A stretch of DNA of 64,000 bases from Mycobacterium shigaense (GTDB taxonomy: Bacteria > Actinomycetota > Actinomycetes > Mycobacteriales > Mycobacteriaceae), in contig NZ_AP018164.1 of assembly GCF_002356315.1 (NCBI RefSeq), positions 3,534,001-3,598,000 on the forward strand, written 5' to 3'. Every line of letters begins with the position of its first letter. Position 1 is the stretch's first letter. The position numbers were made by a program, and so were the translations under genes. The notes beneath the pieces are model-generated. The model searched no databases. It was not told where the DNA came from and worked only from the letters and a program-made list of their open reading frames with translations. Below are positions 52,777 through 61,829 of this stretch, one piece after another.

Positions 52777-53130
52777 ATGGCGGACATCGTCGTCCTGGCT
52801 CGGGGGTCATTGCGATCCCGCGGCGCGACAGCGGTAAGTGCCTATACGCTGCGGCCGATCACCGGCCTGATCCCGCCCGAACGGGCGTGGGGGCTGTGGC
52901 TGTCGCGCCAGCTCGTCGCCCGAATCATGGACACGTTCGGGCCGTCGCTGGCGGGCACCCGTGTCGAACAGGTCGACACCAGGCTGCCGGACGGGCGACG
53001 CCTCGAGGGTGAGTGGGTGTGCGGCCCACGCACGCCTACGGGCGCAACTCCCTATCTCGAAACGAGTTCGGGCGAAATCTATTACGTGCATGGCAGCGGC
53101 TATGCCGGGTGTTCGCCGAGAACGCACCGC
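52777..53130 (+). pseudogene. mbtJ: Truncated mbtJ (lipK-like esterase), N-terminal third only
   Basis: From ATG 52777 the frame gives about 118 residues of an alpha/beta-hydrolase N terminus: YTLRPITGLIPPERAWGLWL, TRVEQVDTRLPDGRRLEGEW, VCGP and the oxyanion-loop segment IYYVHGSGYAGCSPRTHR. It stops being homologous exactly at 53130; the catalytic Ser, Asp and His regions are gone. The frame continues to 53457 only through unrelated sequence. Intact MbtJ homologues have about 300 residues and follow mbtA in M. tuberculosis. The loss probably came with the insertion and rearrangement that follow. Confidence 0.8.
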
Positions 53131-53283
53131 CCAATCGTCCAGCGGCACATCGCCGATAGCCGCACCGCCGGCTCCGACGCCGACGTTGTTGATGACCAGC
53201 GTGGGTGCCGCGCCGGTCACCACCGCGGCCGCGCCACGGCTGGTTTTCGGCCTGCCGCGCAGGCTGTCCAGTGCACCGATCAT
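53131..53283 (-). pseudogene. Inverted N-terminal fragment of a short-chain dehydrogenase (SDR)
   Basis: On the minus strand, ATG 53283 opens MIGALDSLRGRPKTSRGAAA, then VVTGA, and jumps directly to LVINNVGVGAGGAAIGDVPL and DDW. VVTGA is the start of the Rossmann glycine motif and INNVGVG is the NNAG motif, so about 60-70 residues between them are deleted. The fragment ends at the mbtJ junction at 53131. It is in the opposite orientation to the matching C-terminal fragment at 53299, so a short segment of about 155-170 bases was inverted. Confidence 0.7.
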
Positions 53284-53298
53284 GGTCAGCCCGCGTCC

Positions 53299-53457
53299 TC
53301 GGCACGTGCCCACGCGGCCGCCTACAACGCCCACGACCGCGGCGAGCTCTACTGCATGCCACAGCTCGACGCCAGGATCGGCTGGAACATCAAACGCATT
53401 GCCCCGCAAACCTACACCCGCGCGGCTGGCTTGCTATCCCGCGCAAACATCCACTGA
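53299..53457 (+). pseudogene. C-terminal fragment of the same SDR
   Basis: The frame reads AAYNAHDRGELYCMPQLDAR and IGWNIKRIAPQTYTRAAGLL before the stop at 53455. This resembles the C-terminal tail of mycobacterial SDR enzymes (xxGELYxxPQxDAxxxWxxKRLxP). The catalytic SxnYxxxK region is absent. It lies 25 bases upstream of the diiron gene, so the original SDR was probably the first gene of the diiron/monooxygenase operon. Confidence 0.65.
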
Positions 53458-53482
53458 TAACTCCGAGGGGAAGGAGCCGCTG

Positions 53483-54403
53483 ATGGCCATCGACATGGAA
53501 GCCATGCTCGCCAAGATCAAGGACCGCCAGTGGGCGCTCGCCGACATCGACTGGGACGCGCCGGGCGCCGAGACCATCAAGCCCGAGTTCCGGCCCAAGC
53601 TGCAGGCTTTCATGGCCGATCTGTGCTGGATCGAGAACATCGGTGCCCGGGGTTTCGCAGCGCTGGCCAAAAAGGCGCCGACCCCGACGATCGCCGAAAT
53701 CTACCGGTATTTCCACGCCGAGGAACAGCGTCACGCCAACGCCGAGTTGGCACTGATGAAGCGCTGGGGCATGCTCGACGACGGCGTGATTCCCAAACCC
53801 AACGTCAACATCCGGCTGGCGATAGAGTGGCTGGATACGTTTGCCGACGACATGCCGCTGTCGGTGCTAGGCACCGTGATCCCGATGCTCGAGGTCGCGC
53901 TCGACGGCGCCCTGCTGAAATTCCTGCTGGAATCGGTGGAAGATCCCGTCTGCCATCAGGTGTTCGAGAAGATCAACAATGACGAATCGCGGCATATCAC
54001 GGTCGATTTCGAGGTGCTGGAGATGATCGGCAGCGCCAGCGCACGCCGGCTGGCCATCGAGTTCGTCGGACGCTTCGCCTCGCCCGGCCTGATCATCGGC
54101 ATGCTGATGTATGTGCCCCTGCTCAATCGGGTCCGCAACGAGATGGCGGGCATGGGCATGGATGCCGAGCGATTGTTCAACGCGGTCAACCGATTCAAGC
54201 AGCTCGGCGACCGGGGCGAACGTACCCGCCGGGTGCCCACCTACCAGTTGCTCAAGCGGCACGGCAGGTGGGTGGTTAATCCTAAACACCCTTACCAGCT
54301 GCTGGCCAATTCCATGGTGTGGCTGTCCGACTTCTACCCCAAGCCGCTGCTGAGACCCGCGCCGAGCTGGTCGAAGGAACTCACCCACGACCCCGCAGCG
54401 TGA
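53483..54403 (+). CDS. Ferritin-like diiron oxygenase family protein
   Basis: This 306-residue helical protein has two diiron-type motifs: YRYFHAEEQRHANAEL (near 75) and NNDESRHITVDFEVLE (near 170), which give the Glu/Asp and His ligands of an E-x2-H type site. The family is often annotated as a metal-dependent hydrolase or diiron hydroxylase found with flavin monooxygenases in mycobacterial lipid or xenobiotic operons. ATG 53483 has GGGGAAGGAG upstream. The monooxygenase starts 2 bases after its stop. The substrate is unknown. Confidence 0.85.
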   Translation: MAIDMEAMLAKIKDRQWALADIDWDAPGAETIKPEFRPKLQAFMADLCWIENIGARGFAALAKKAPTPTIAEIYRYFHAEEQRHANAELALMKRWGMLDDGVIPKPNVNIRLAIEWLDTFADDMPLSVLGTVIPMLEVALDGALLKFLLESVEDPVCHQVFEKINNDESRHITVDFEVLEMIGSASARRLAIEFVGRFASPGLIIGMLMYVPLLNRVRNEMAGMGMDAERLFNAVNRFKQLGDRGERTRRVPTYQLLKRHGRWVVNPKHPYQLLANSMVWLSDFYPKPLLRPAPSWSKELTHDPAA

Positions 54404-54405
54404 AC

Positions 54406-55902
54406 ATGAGCAACGACCACACCTACGCGACGCTGATCGTCGGAGCCGGTTTCACCGGGCTGGGTGCCGCGATTCGGTTGGCCGAGGCCGGGATCACCGA
54501 CATCGTCATCTTGGAGCGCGCCGACCGGGTCGGCGGGACCTGGCGCGACACCACCTATCCGGGCGCGAGTTGCGACGTGCCGTCGCTGCTGTACTCGTAC
54601 TCGTTCGTGAAGAACCCGACGTGGTCGCGGACGTACGCGCCCGCCCCGGAGATCTACCGCCACCTCGAAGACATGGCGACCAGGTTCGGCATCCGCCGGC
54701 ACATCCGGTTCAAGCACGAAGTGAACGCCCTGGCCTTCGACGAAGACGAAGGACTATGGACCGCTAAGACCAAAAACCGCAAACGCTTTCGGGCCCGCAC
54801 CGTCGTGCTGGCGTCGGGTCCGCTGTCGGACATCAGCGTCCCCGACATTCGCGGCCTGGACACCTTCCGGGGCCACAAGATCCACAGCGCCCGATGGGAC
54901 CACGACTACGACTTCACCGACAAGCGGGTCGCCGTCATCGGTACCGGCGCCAGCGCCATCCAGATCGTTCCCGAACTGGTCAAGCAGGCCGGGTTCGTCA
55001 AGGTCTTCCAGCGCACGCCCGGCTGGGTACTGCCGCGTCTGGACATGGCGACGCCGCCGGCGCTACAGGCCGTGCTCGCCAAAGTTCCAACGATCCAACA
55101 CCTTGCCCGCCAGGCGCTGTTCTGGGGCCACGAAGCCAGCGCCACAGCCCTGGTGTGGGATACCCCGCTGACCTCCCTGGTGGCGCGGCTCGGCCGGGCG
55201 CATCTGCGTGCCACGGTCAAAGACCCGTGGCTGCGCCGCCAGCTGACCCCGGACTTCGCCCCCGGATGCAAGCGCATGCTGGTCTCCAGCGACTACTACC
55301 CCGCGCTGCAGCGCGACAACTGCAAGCTGATCTACTGGCCCGTCGCGACGCTGAGCCCGGCGGGCATCCGCACCAGCGACGGCATCGAACACCACCTGGA
55401 CTGCATCGTGTTCGCCACCGGCTACGACGTCCACCTCACCGGCCCGCCGTTCACCGTCACCGGTCTCGGTGGCCGCTCGCTGGCCGACGAATGGGCCGGC
55501 GGCGCGCAGGCTTACAAGAGCATCAACGCGCACGGCTATCCCAACCTGTTCCTCATGACGGGCCCCAACTCCGGGCCTGGCCACAATTCGCTGCTCGTCT
55601 ACATCGAGGGGCAACTCGGCTACGCGGTGCGCGGTATCCGCACCATCCTCGACGAGGATCTGCGCTATCTCGACGTGCGCGCGGACGTCCAGCTGCGCCA
55701 CAACGAGGACATCCAGCGCCGGCTCACCAAGACGACCTGGATGTCGGGCTGCCGTAGTTGGTATCTCACCAAGGACGGGTTCAACGGCTCGATGTACCCG
55801 GGCTTCGCGACACAGTATCTTCGCCAGATGAGCGATTTCCGCTACGCGGACTACCAGGCGGTGACGCGGCGGGCCACGGCGCGCGTCACCTCCAGCGCCT
55901 GA
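54406..55902 (+). CDS. Baeyer-Villiger-type flavin monooxygenase
   Basis: This 498-residue FAD/NADPH enzyme has an FAD motif LIVGAGFTGLGAAIRLAEAG and an NADPH motif VAVIGTGASAIQIVPEL near 180, between which lies the Baeyer-Villiger fingerprint FRGHKIHSARW (F-x-G-x3-H-x3-W) near 160. It would insert oxygen beside a ketone or oxidise a related substrate. It is similar in type to mycobacterial MymA/EthA proteins. The start is ATG 54406. It is cotranscribed with the diiron protein and followed 7 bases later by a MerR regulator. Confidence 0.92.
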   Translation: MSNDHTYATLIVGAGFTGLGAAIRLAEAGITDIVILERADRVGGTWRDTTYPGASCDVPSLLYSYSFVKNPTWSRTYAPAPEIYRHLEDMATRFGIRRHIRFKHEVNALAFDEDEGLWTAKTKNRKRFRARTVVLASGPLSDISVPDIRGLDTFRGHKIHSARWDHDYDFTDKRVAVIGTGASAIQIVPELVKQAGFVKVFQRTPGWVLPRLDMATPPALQAVLAKVPTIQHLARQALFWGHEASATALVWDTPLTSLVARLGRAHLRATVKDPWLRRQLTPDFAPGCKRMLVSSDYYPALQRDNCKLIYWPVATLSPAGIRTSDGIEHHLDCIVFATGYDVHLTGPPFTVTGLGGRSLADEWAGGAQAYKSINAHGYPNLFLMTGPNSGPGHNSLLVYIEGQLGYAVRGIRTILDEDLRYLDVRADVQLRHNEDIQRRLTKTTWMSGCRSWYLTKDGFNGSMYPGFATQYLRQMSDFRYADYQAVTRRATARVTSSA

Positions 55903-55909
55903 GGCGGCG

Positions 55910-56842
55910 ATGGCACAGAAACCCGAGCCCGGCACTATCGCCAGCGTCCTGTACAACCTGCGGCGGGCGCCCAAACGCGTTCGCCGCCAATCGCGGGACT
56001 TCATCGAGACCGCGGTGTCTCAGCTTTTCGACGCGGCCGCGCGCCAGCCGCAAGGGGTCGCGGCATCCGGCGAGTACCGAATCGACGACCTCGCCCGCCT
56101 GGCCGGCACCACCACCCGCAACATCCGGGTGTACCGCGACCGAGGACTGCTGCCCCCGCCACTGCGGGTCGGCCGCATCGCCCTGTTCAACGACACCCAC
56201 CTGACCCGGCTGCGGCTGATCACCTCGATGCTCGATCGGGGCTACAACATCGCGCACGTGCGGGAGATGCTCAGCGCGTGGGAAGAGGGCAAGAACCTAG
56301 GCGACGTACTGGGCCTGGAGACGGCCATCGTCGGCAGCTGGACCACCGAGAAACCGGAAGTCATGGCGCTCGCCGACGCCCAACGCCTTGTCGACGACGC
56401 GGCCGCGTTCGAGCGGCTGGTCGGGCTGCAGGTCATCCGGGTGGACGGCGAGCGGGCCACCGTCGTCCGGCCCAAGCTGATCGAGGCGTTCAACGAGATC
56501 CGCGGTTACGGAGTCGAATTGGGGAAGCTCGTCGACCTGCATGAGCAGATCGTGCCCGAGATCGACAAGATCAGCGACCTGCTGGTGCGCGCCGGCGCCG
56601 AACACGTCGTCGACACGATCAAGCCCGGCCAGGCCCTGCCCGCGGACGCCGAGGTCGCGGAGCTGATCACCATGCTGGTCCGGTTCCGCACTCAGGCGGT
56701 ATCGACCGTCACGGCAACACTCGCGTCCTCGATCGAATCGAACATCGAGTCGTTGGCCGCCCGGATCCTCGCCGACTACCTAGAACAGTCGCCCGATGCC
56801 GTCCCCGACGAGCTCGCCGCCCGCCGCCGAAAGGCGAACTGA
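55910..56842 (+). CDS. MerR-family transcription regulator
   Basis: This 310-residue protein has an N-terminal MerR winged HTH at about residues 55-125 (YRIDDLARLAGTTTRNIRVY, RDRGLLPPP, LRVGRIALFNDTHLTRLRLI). A helical effector region of about 180 residues follows, without the Cys of metal sensors. An atypical ~50-residue basic N-terminal extension precedes the HTH. It probably controls the preceding oxygenase operon in which it is the last gene. It is convergent with mbtI, 2 bases between stops. Confidence 0.9.
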   Translation: MAQKPEPGTIASVLYNLRRAPKRVRRQSRDFIETAVSQLFDAAARQPQGVAASGEYRIDDLARLAGTTTRNIRVYRDRGLLPPPLRVGRIALFNDTHLTRLRLITSMLDRGYNIAHVREMLSAWEEGKNLGDVLGLETAIVGSWTTEKPEVMALADAQRLVDDAAAFERLVGLQVIRVDGERATVVRPKLIEAFNEIRGYGVELGKLVDLHEQIVPEIDKISDLLVRAGAEHVVDTIKPGQALPADAEVAELITMLVRFRTQAVSTVTATLASSIESNIESLAARILADYLEQSPDAVPDELAARRRKAN

Positions 56843-56844
56843 AA

Positions 56845-58219
<1,375 letters not shown>

Positions 58220-58657
58220 GAAAGTACGCGCCCCCGCCCCCGTCGATGTCGCCAAACTCTCGCGCCCACCTCGCCCGCCGGACATGGCCGCGGCACAAAA
58301 TATCGGCCGGACGCGAAACCTCACCGACGCGACCGCACCGGCGCAGCCGACGTCATCCGCGCCGGGCAGGCGCCAATCGCGCGCCCGGCCGCCAGGAATA
58401 CCGGAAACGTTCCCCGCTCGTCCGCTTTCGGCCGCCGCGCGGACCGGTTACCGTAACCTGAGCCCTCCGGTCATTCCGAACCCGTCGGCGTTGCTGGTGG
58501 GCTCGCACGGGGGTTGGCAGGCGCAGCGCCCGAACGGGCTCGGGGGCTCCGACACGCCATGAAAGAAACTCTTAACAGAACGTTAATGCGTCCCGTGTGA
58601 ACTGCCCAGCTAACACTTGGCCGCCCATCAACAACCCTAGGGTTCGAGAGGAACACC
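58220..58657. other. 438-base upstream region without a supported gene
   Basis: This is the mbtI to 58658 intergenic region. It holds an inverted repeat TTAAC-AGAAC-GTTAA (58572-58586), a 12-base palindrome AACCCTAGGGTT (58633-58644) and a GAGAGG ribosome site for the next gene. An open frame at 58218-58562 starts inside the IdeR-like box, is Pro/Arg-rich and looks non-coding. Confidence 0.5.
58630..58649 (+). repeat. Inverted-repeat copy 1 (pair with 60496-60516)
   Basis: AACAACCCTAGGGTTCGAGA lies 8 bases before the ATG of the 70-residue gene. Its reverse complement recurs at 60496-60516 upstream of the second sbtA with one inserted base. The pair brackets the small gene and the first sbtA. 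Confidence 0.6.
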
Positions 58658-58870
58658 ATGTTCGTAATCCGACTCGCGAACGGTGAAGAAGTTCAGGGAT
58701 CCGATGGTGATGAACTGGAAATCAACCAAGAGACCGGCGTTCTTTCCGTTTCCCGAGTCGACGGGTTCGAGGAAATAACTACGCATTATTCGCCGTCGGC
58801 ATGGGCGTCTGTGACGCATCGAAAGAGGGGCACCGAGGTGCGGCCCTCGCTAATTTCGTCCGGGCCCTAA
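58658..58870 (+). CDS. Small conserved mycobacterial protein
   Basis: This 70-residue protein begins MFVIRLANGEEVQGSDGDEL. The middle segment (INQETGVLSVSRVDGFEEIT, then THYSPSAWASVTHRKR) resembles short proteins common in mycobacteria that have no known function. The ATG at 58658 has GAGAGG 6 bases upstream. There is no signal peptide or membrane segment. It is oriented with the sbtA genes, 266 bases upstream of the first, and may be separate. Confidence 0.7.
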   Translation: MFVIRLANGEEVQGSDGDELEINQETGVLSVSRVDGFEEITTHYSPSAWASVTHRKRGTEVRPSLISSGP

Positions 58871-59136
58871 TTCCACAGTAAACCCACAGGACACTCACAC
58901 CGCACTCCCGCTTACCGGGCTCTGATCGGGCCGTTCGAGCTCCTGTGAGCTGTGCTTTTTCGGCGCCCAGTCATTCCTGTGAGCCTGCTGTCGGCCTGGC
59001 TTTTTCGCGTTTTTACTGAGTGGCGGTCCAGCACCGGCGGGGCTAAATTTTGCTCGGTCGTCGGGACGGTTCGTGGTTGCCCGCTTGCAGACAGTGCTTC
59101 CCAGGACGACCGCAGGAATCCAAACCGGAGGCGACA

Positions 59137-60375
59137 ATGCTGCAGGAGTTCTGGCACAACTTCACGCACAACCTGTTCAAGCCGTTGTTGCTGTTCTTCT
59201 ACTTCGGATTCCTTATTCCGATCTTCCGGGTGCGGTTTGAGTTTCCCTATGTGATCTATCAGGGCCTGACCATGTACCTGCTGCTGGCTATCGGCTGGCA
59301 CGGCGGCGAGGAACTCGCCAAGGTCAGACCCGACGAGATAGACAATATTGCCGGCTTCGTGGTCCTGGGCTTCGTGCTGAATTTCTTGATCGGCGGGTTG
59401 GCCTATCTGCTGTTGTCGTTTATGAGTTCGATGCGGCGAATCGACAAGGCAACTGTCGGCGGCTATTACGGGTCGGACTCGGCGGGAACCTTCGCCACCT
59501 GCGTTGCGTTTCTGGCGGGCGTGAACATCGCCTTCAACGCCTACATGCCGGTGATGCTCGCGGTAATGGAGATTCCAGGCTGCCTGGTGGCGCTGTACCT
59601 GGTGGCCCGACTGCGGCACCGGGGTCTGAACGAGGCGGGGTACATGCCCGACGAGCCCGGATACGTCCCGCCGGTCAAGGTCGGGGTCGGTCCCGGCACC
59701 GCCGCCCGGCCCTCACAGGGACAGAGCCTCGACGATCAGGAAGCACGCGGCGTCGAGCAGGAGCTAGAACTCTCGATGGAGAAGCTCGAGCATCCGAACT
59801 GGGAGCCCGACCACACGCCGGCTCGGGGTAAGCCCAAGCGGATGAGCATTTTCTCCCGCGAGCTTCTCCAAGAGGTGTTCCTCAACCCGGGGCTGGTCCT
59901 GCTGATCGGTGGCATCGTCATCGGCCTCATCAGCGGGCTACAGGGACAAAAGGTCGTTGCGGATGACGACAAGTTCTTCGTCATGGCGTTCCAGGGCGTG
60001 CTGTGCCTGTTCCTTCTGGAAATGGGTATGACGGCATCGCGAAAGCTGAAAGACCTGCGAGCAGCGGGCCCAGGTTTCATCGTCTTCGGCCTGCTGGCAC
60101 CGAATCTCTTTGCGCCGCTAGGGATCATCGTCGCTCACCTCTACGCCACCCTCACGCAGACCGATTTCAAGCCCGGAACCTACGTGCTGTTCGCGGTGCT
60201 CTGTGGCGCGGCGTCCTACATCGCGGTACCGGCGGTCCAGCGGCTGGCGATCCCCGAAGCCAGCCCCACCCTGCCACTGGCCGCATCACTCGGTTTGACG
60301 TTCTCTTACAACGTGACCATCGGAATCCCGCTCTACATCGAGATCAACCGCCTGATCGGACACTGGTTCACCTAG
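59137..60375 (+). CDS. sbtA: SbtA-type sodium-dependent bicarbonate transporter, copy 1 (Rv2387 type)
   Basis: This 412-residue integral membrane protein has two inverted halves of about five helices each. Half 1 includes HNLFKPLLLFFYFGFLIPIF, VIYQGLTMYLLLAIGWHGGE and YYGSDSAGTFATCVAFLAG. A charged central loop (about 170-235) is followed by half 2 with FLLEMGMTASRKLKDLR, FGLLAPNLFAPLGIIVAHLY and LFAVLCGAASYIAVPAV. These are SbtA/DUF897 hallmarks; cyanobacterial members import HCO3- with Na+. In mycobacteria the role may be inorganic carbon supply. ATG 59137 follows GGAGGCGACA. No sbtB-like PII gene is adjacent. Confidence 0.88.
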   Translation: MLQEFWHNFTHNLFKPLLLFFYFGFLIPIFRVRFEFPYVIYQGLTMYLLLAIGWHGGEELAKVRPDEIDNIAGFVVLGFVLNFLIGGLAYLLLSFMSSMRRIDKATVGGYYGSDSAGTFATCVAFLAGVNIAFNAYMPVMLAVMEIPGCLVALYLVARLRHRGLNEAGYMPDEPGYVPPVKVGVGPGTAARPSQGQSLDDQEARGVEQELELSMEKLEHPNWEPDHTPARGKPKRMSIFSRELLQEVFLNPGLVLLIGGIVIGLISGLQGQKVVADDDKFFVMAFQGVLCLFLLEMGMTASRKLKDLRAAGPGFIVFGLLAPNLFAPLGIIVAHLYATLTQTDFKPGTYVLFAVLCGAASYIAVPAVQRLAIPEASPTLPLAASLGLTFSYNVTIGIPLYIEINRLIGHWFT

Positions 60376-60495
60376 AGGCGACCGGGGCGGCTGAACACCC
60401 CAGCAAACCACTGATTAGCGAGGCCCGGACGGCGGAAGTGCCTTACGCAGGGTGTTAATAGTTTGTAAAGGCGAATTGACCTGGATACGCGCCGT

Positions 60496-60516
60496 TCTCG
60501 AACCTCTAGGGTTGTT
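60496..60516 (-). repeat. Inverted-repeat copy 2 (pair with 58630-58649)
   Basis: The reverse complement reads AACAACCCTAG-A-GGTTCGAGA, one base longer than copy 1. It lies about 70 bases upstream of the second sbtA. It may be a shared operator or the end of the duplicated block. Confidence 0.6.
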
Positions 60517-60532
60517 GGCTGACGCCAACGTG

Positions 60533-60555
60533 GGTTGTTGCTCCCTCCAACAACC
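60533..60555 (+). promoter_or_regulatory. Hairpin in the second sbtA leader
   Basis: GGTTGTTG-CTCCCTC-CAACAACC forms an 8-base-pair stem with a 7-base loop, ending 29 bases before the sbtA2 start. It could be a leader structure or a regulator site; there is no U-run for a terminator. Confidence 0.5.
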
Positions 60556-60584
60556 ATGAACGCACGGATCAGCGGGAGGCGCTA

Positions 60585-61826
60585 ATGCTTCACGAGTTCT
60601 GGGACAACTTCACGCACAATCTATTCAAGCCGCTATTGCTGTTCTTCTACTTCGGATTCCTGATCCCGATCTTGAAGGTGCGGTTCGAGTTTCCCTATGT
60701 GATCTATCAGGGCCTGACCATGTACCTGTTGATCGCCATCGGTTGGCAGGGCGGCGAAGAGCTGGCCAAGATCAAGCCCGAGGACATCGACAACATCGCC
60801 GGCTTCACCCTCCTGGGCTTTGTCCTGAATTTCGTCATCGGCATCGGCGCGTACTTCCTGTTGAAGTACATGACCAAGATGCGTCAGGTTGATAGAGCGA
60901 CCGTCGCGGGTTATTACGGCTCCGATTCGGCGGGAACCTACGCCACCTGCGTGGCATTTCTGGTCGGTGTGCACATCGCCTTCAACGCCTACATGCCAGT
61001 CCTGTTGGCGTTCATGGAAATTCCCGGGTGCCTGGTGGCGCTGTACCTGGTCGCAAGACTACGGCACCGAGGCCTCAGCGAAGCCGGCTACATGCCGGAC
61101 GAGCCTGGCTACGTCCCGGCCAAGGCCGGCGTCGGTCCCGGCACCGCCGCCCGCCCCCGCCACGGCCGGAGCCTCGAGGCCACCGACGAGCACGGTGTCG
61201 AGCAGGAATTAGAACTCTCGATGGAAAAGCTCGAGCACCCGAACTGGGAGCCCGACCAAAGCCCGGCGCTTGGGAAGGCCCGGAGGATGCCGTTCTTCTC
61301 CCGTGCTCTGCTGCAGGAAGTGTTTCTCAATCCCGGGCTGGTCCTCCTCGTGGGCGGCATAGTCGTCGGCTTCATCAGCGCATTGCAGGGACAGAAAGTC
61401 GTCCACGACCAGAACAGTTTGTTTGTTTCGGCGTTCCAGGGTGTGCTCTGCCTCTTCCTGCTCGAGATGGGGATGACGGCGTCGCGCAAGTTGCGGGATC
61501 TCAGGACCGCCGGGCGCGGTTTCATCCTATTCGGCCTGCTGGCTCCGAACGTCTTTGCAGTGCTGGGTATTCTGCTCGCTCACGCCTATTCCAACCTCAG
61601 CGATACGCACTTCGAGCCGGGCACCTACGTGCTGTTCGCGATGCTGTGCGCCTCCGCGTCGTACATCACCGTTCCGGCCGTGCAACGACTGGCGATTCCG
61701 GAGGCGAGCCCGACGTTGCCATTGGCCGCAGCGCTGGGCCTGACGTTCTCCTACACCGTCACCATCGGAATCCCGCTGTATATCGAGATCGCCCGCCTGA
61801 TCGAGCATTGGTACCCGGGCTTCTGA
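60585..61826 (+). CDS. sbtA: SbtA-type sodium-dependent bicarbonate transporter, copy 2
   Basis: This 413-residue protein is nearly colinear with copy 1 and shares all helices and the charged loop ending ELELSMEKLEHPNWEPD. Differences concentrate in the loops and helices 3-4 (LLGFVLNFVIGIGAYFLLKY against VLGFVLNFLIGGLAYLLLSF). ATG 60585 follows GGGAGGCGCTA. Its stop is 3 bases from the convergent hemW stop. Tandem duplication after a single-copy ancestor (Rv2387 in M. tuberculosis) is likely. The two may differ in expression, because the leader here carries a hairpin. Confidence 0.88.
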   Translation: MLHEFWDNFTHNLFKPLLLFFYFGFLIPILKVRFEFPYVIYQGLTMYLLIAIGWQGGEELAKIKPEDIDNIAGFTLLGFVLNFVIGIGAYFLLKYMTKMRQVDRATVAGYYGSDSAGTYATCVAFLVGVHIAFNAYMPVLLAFMEIPGCLVALYLVARLRHRGLSEAGYMPDEPGYVPAKAGVGPGTAARPRHGRSLEATDEHGVEQELELSMEKLEHPNWEPDQSPALGKARRMPFFSRALLQEVFLNPGLVLLVGGIVVGFISALQGQKVVHDQNSLFVSAFQGVLCLFLLEMGMTASRKLRDLRTAGRGFILFGLLAPNVFAVLGILLAHAYSNLSDTHFEPGTYVLFAMLCASASYITVPAVQRLAIPEASPTLPLAAALGLTFSYTVTIGIPLYIEIARLIEHWYPGF

Positions 61827-61829
61827 CGA

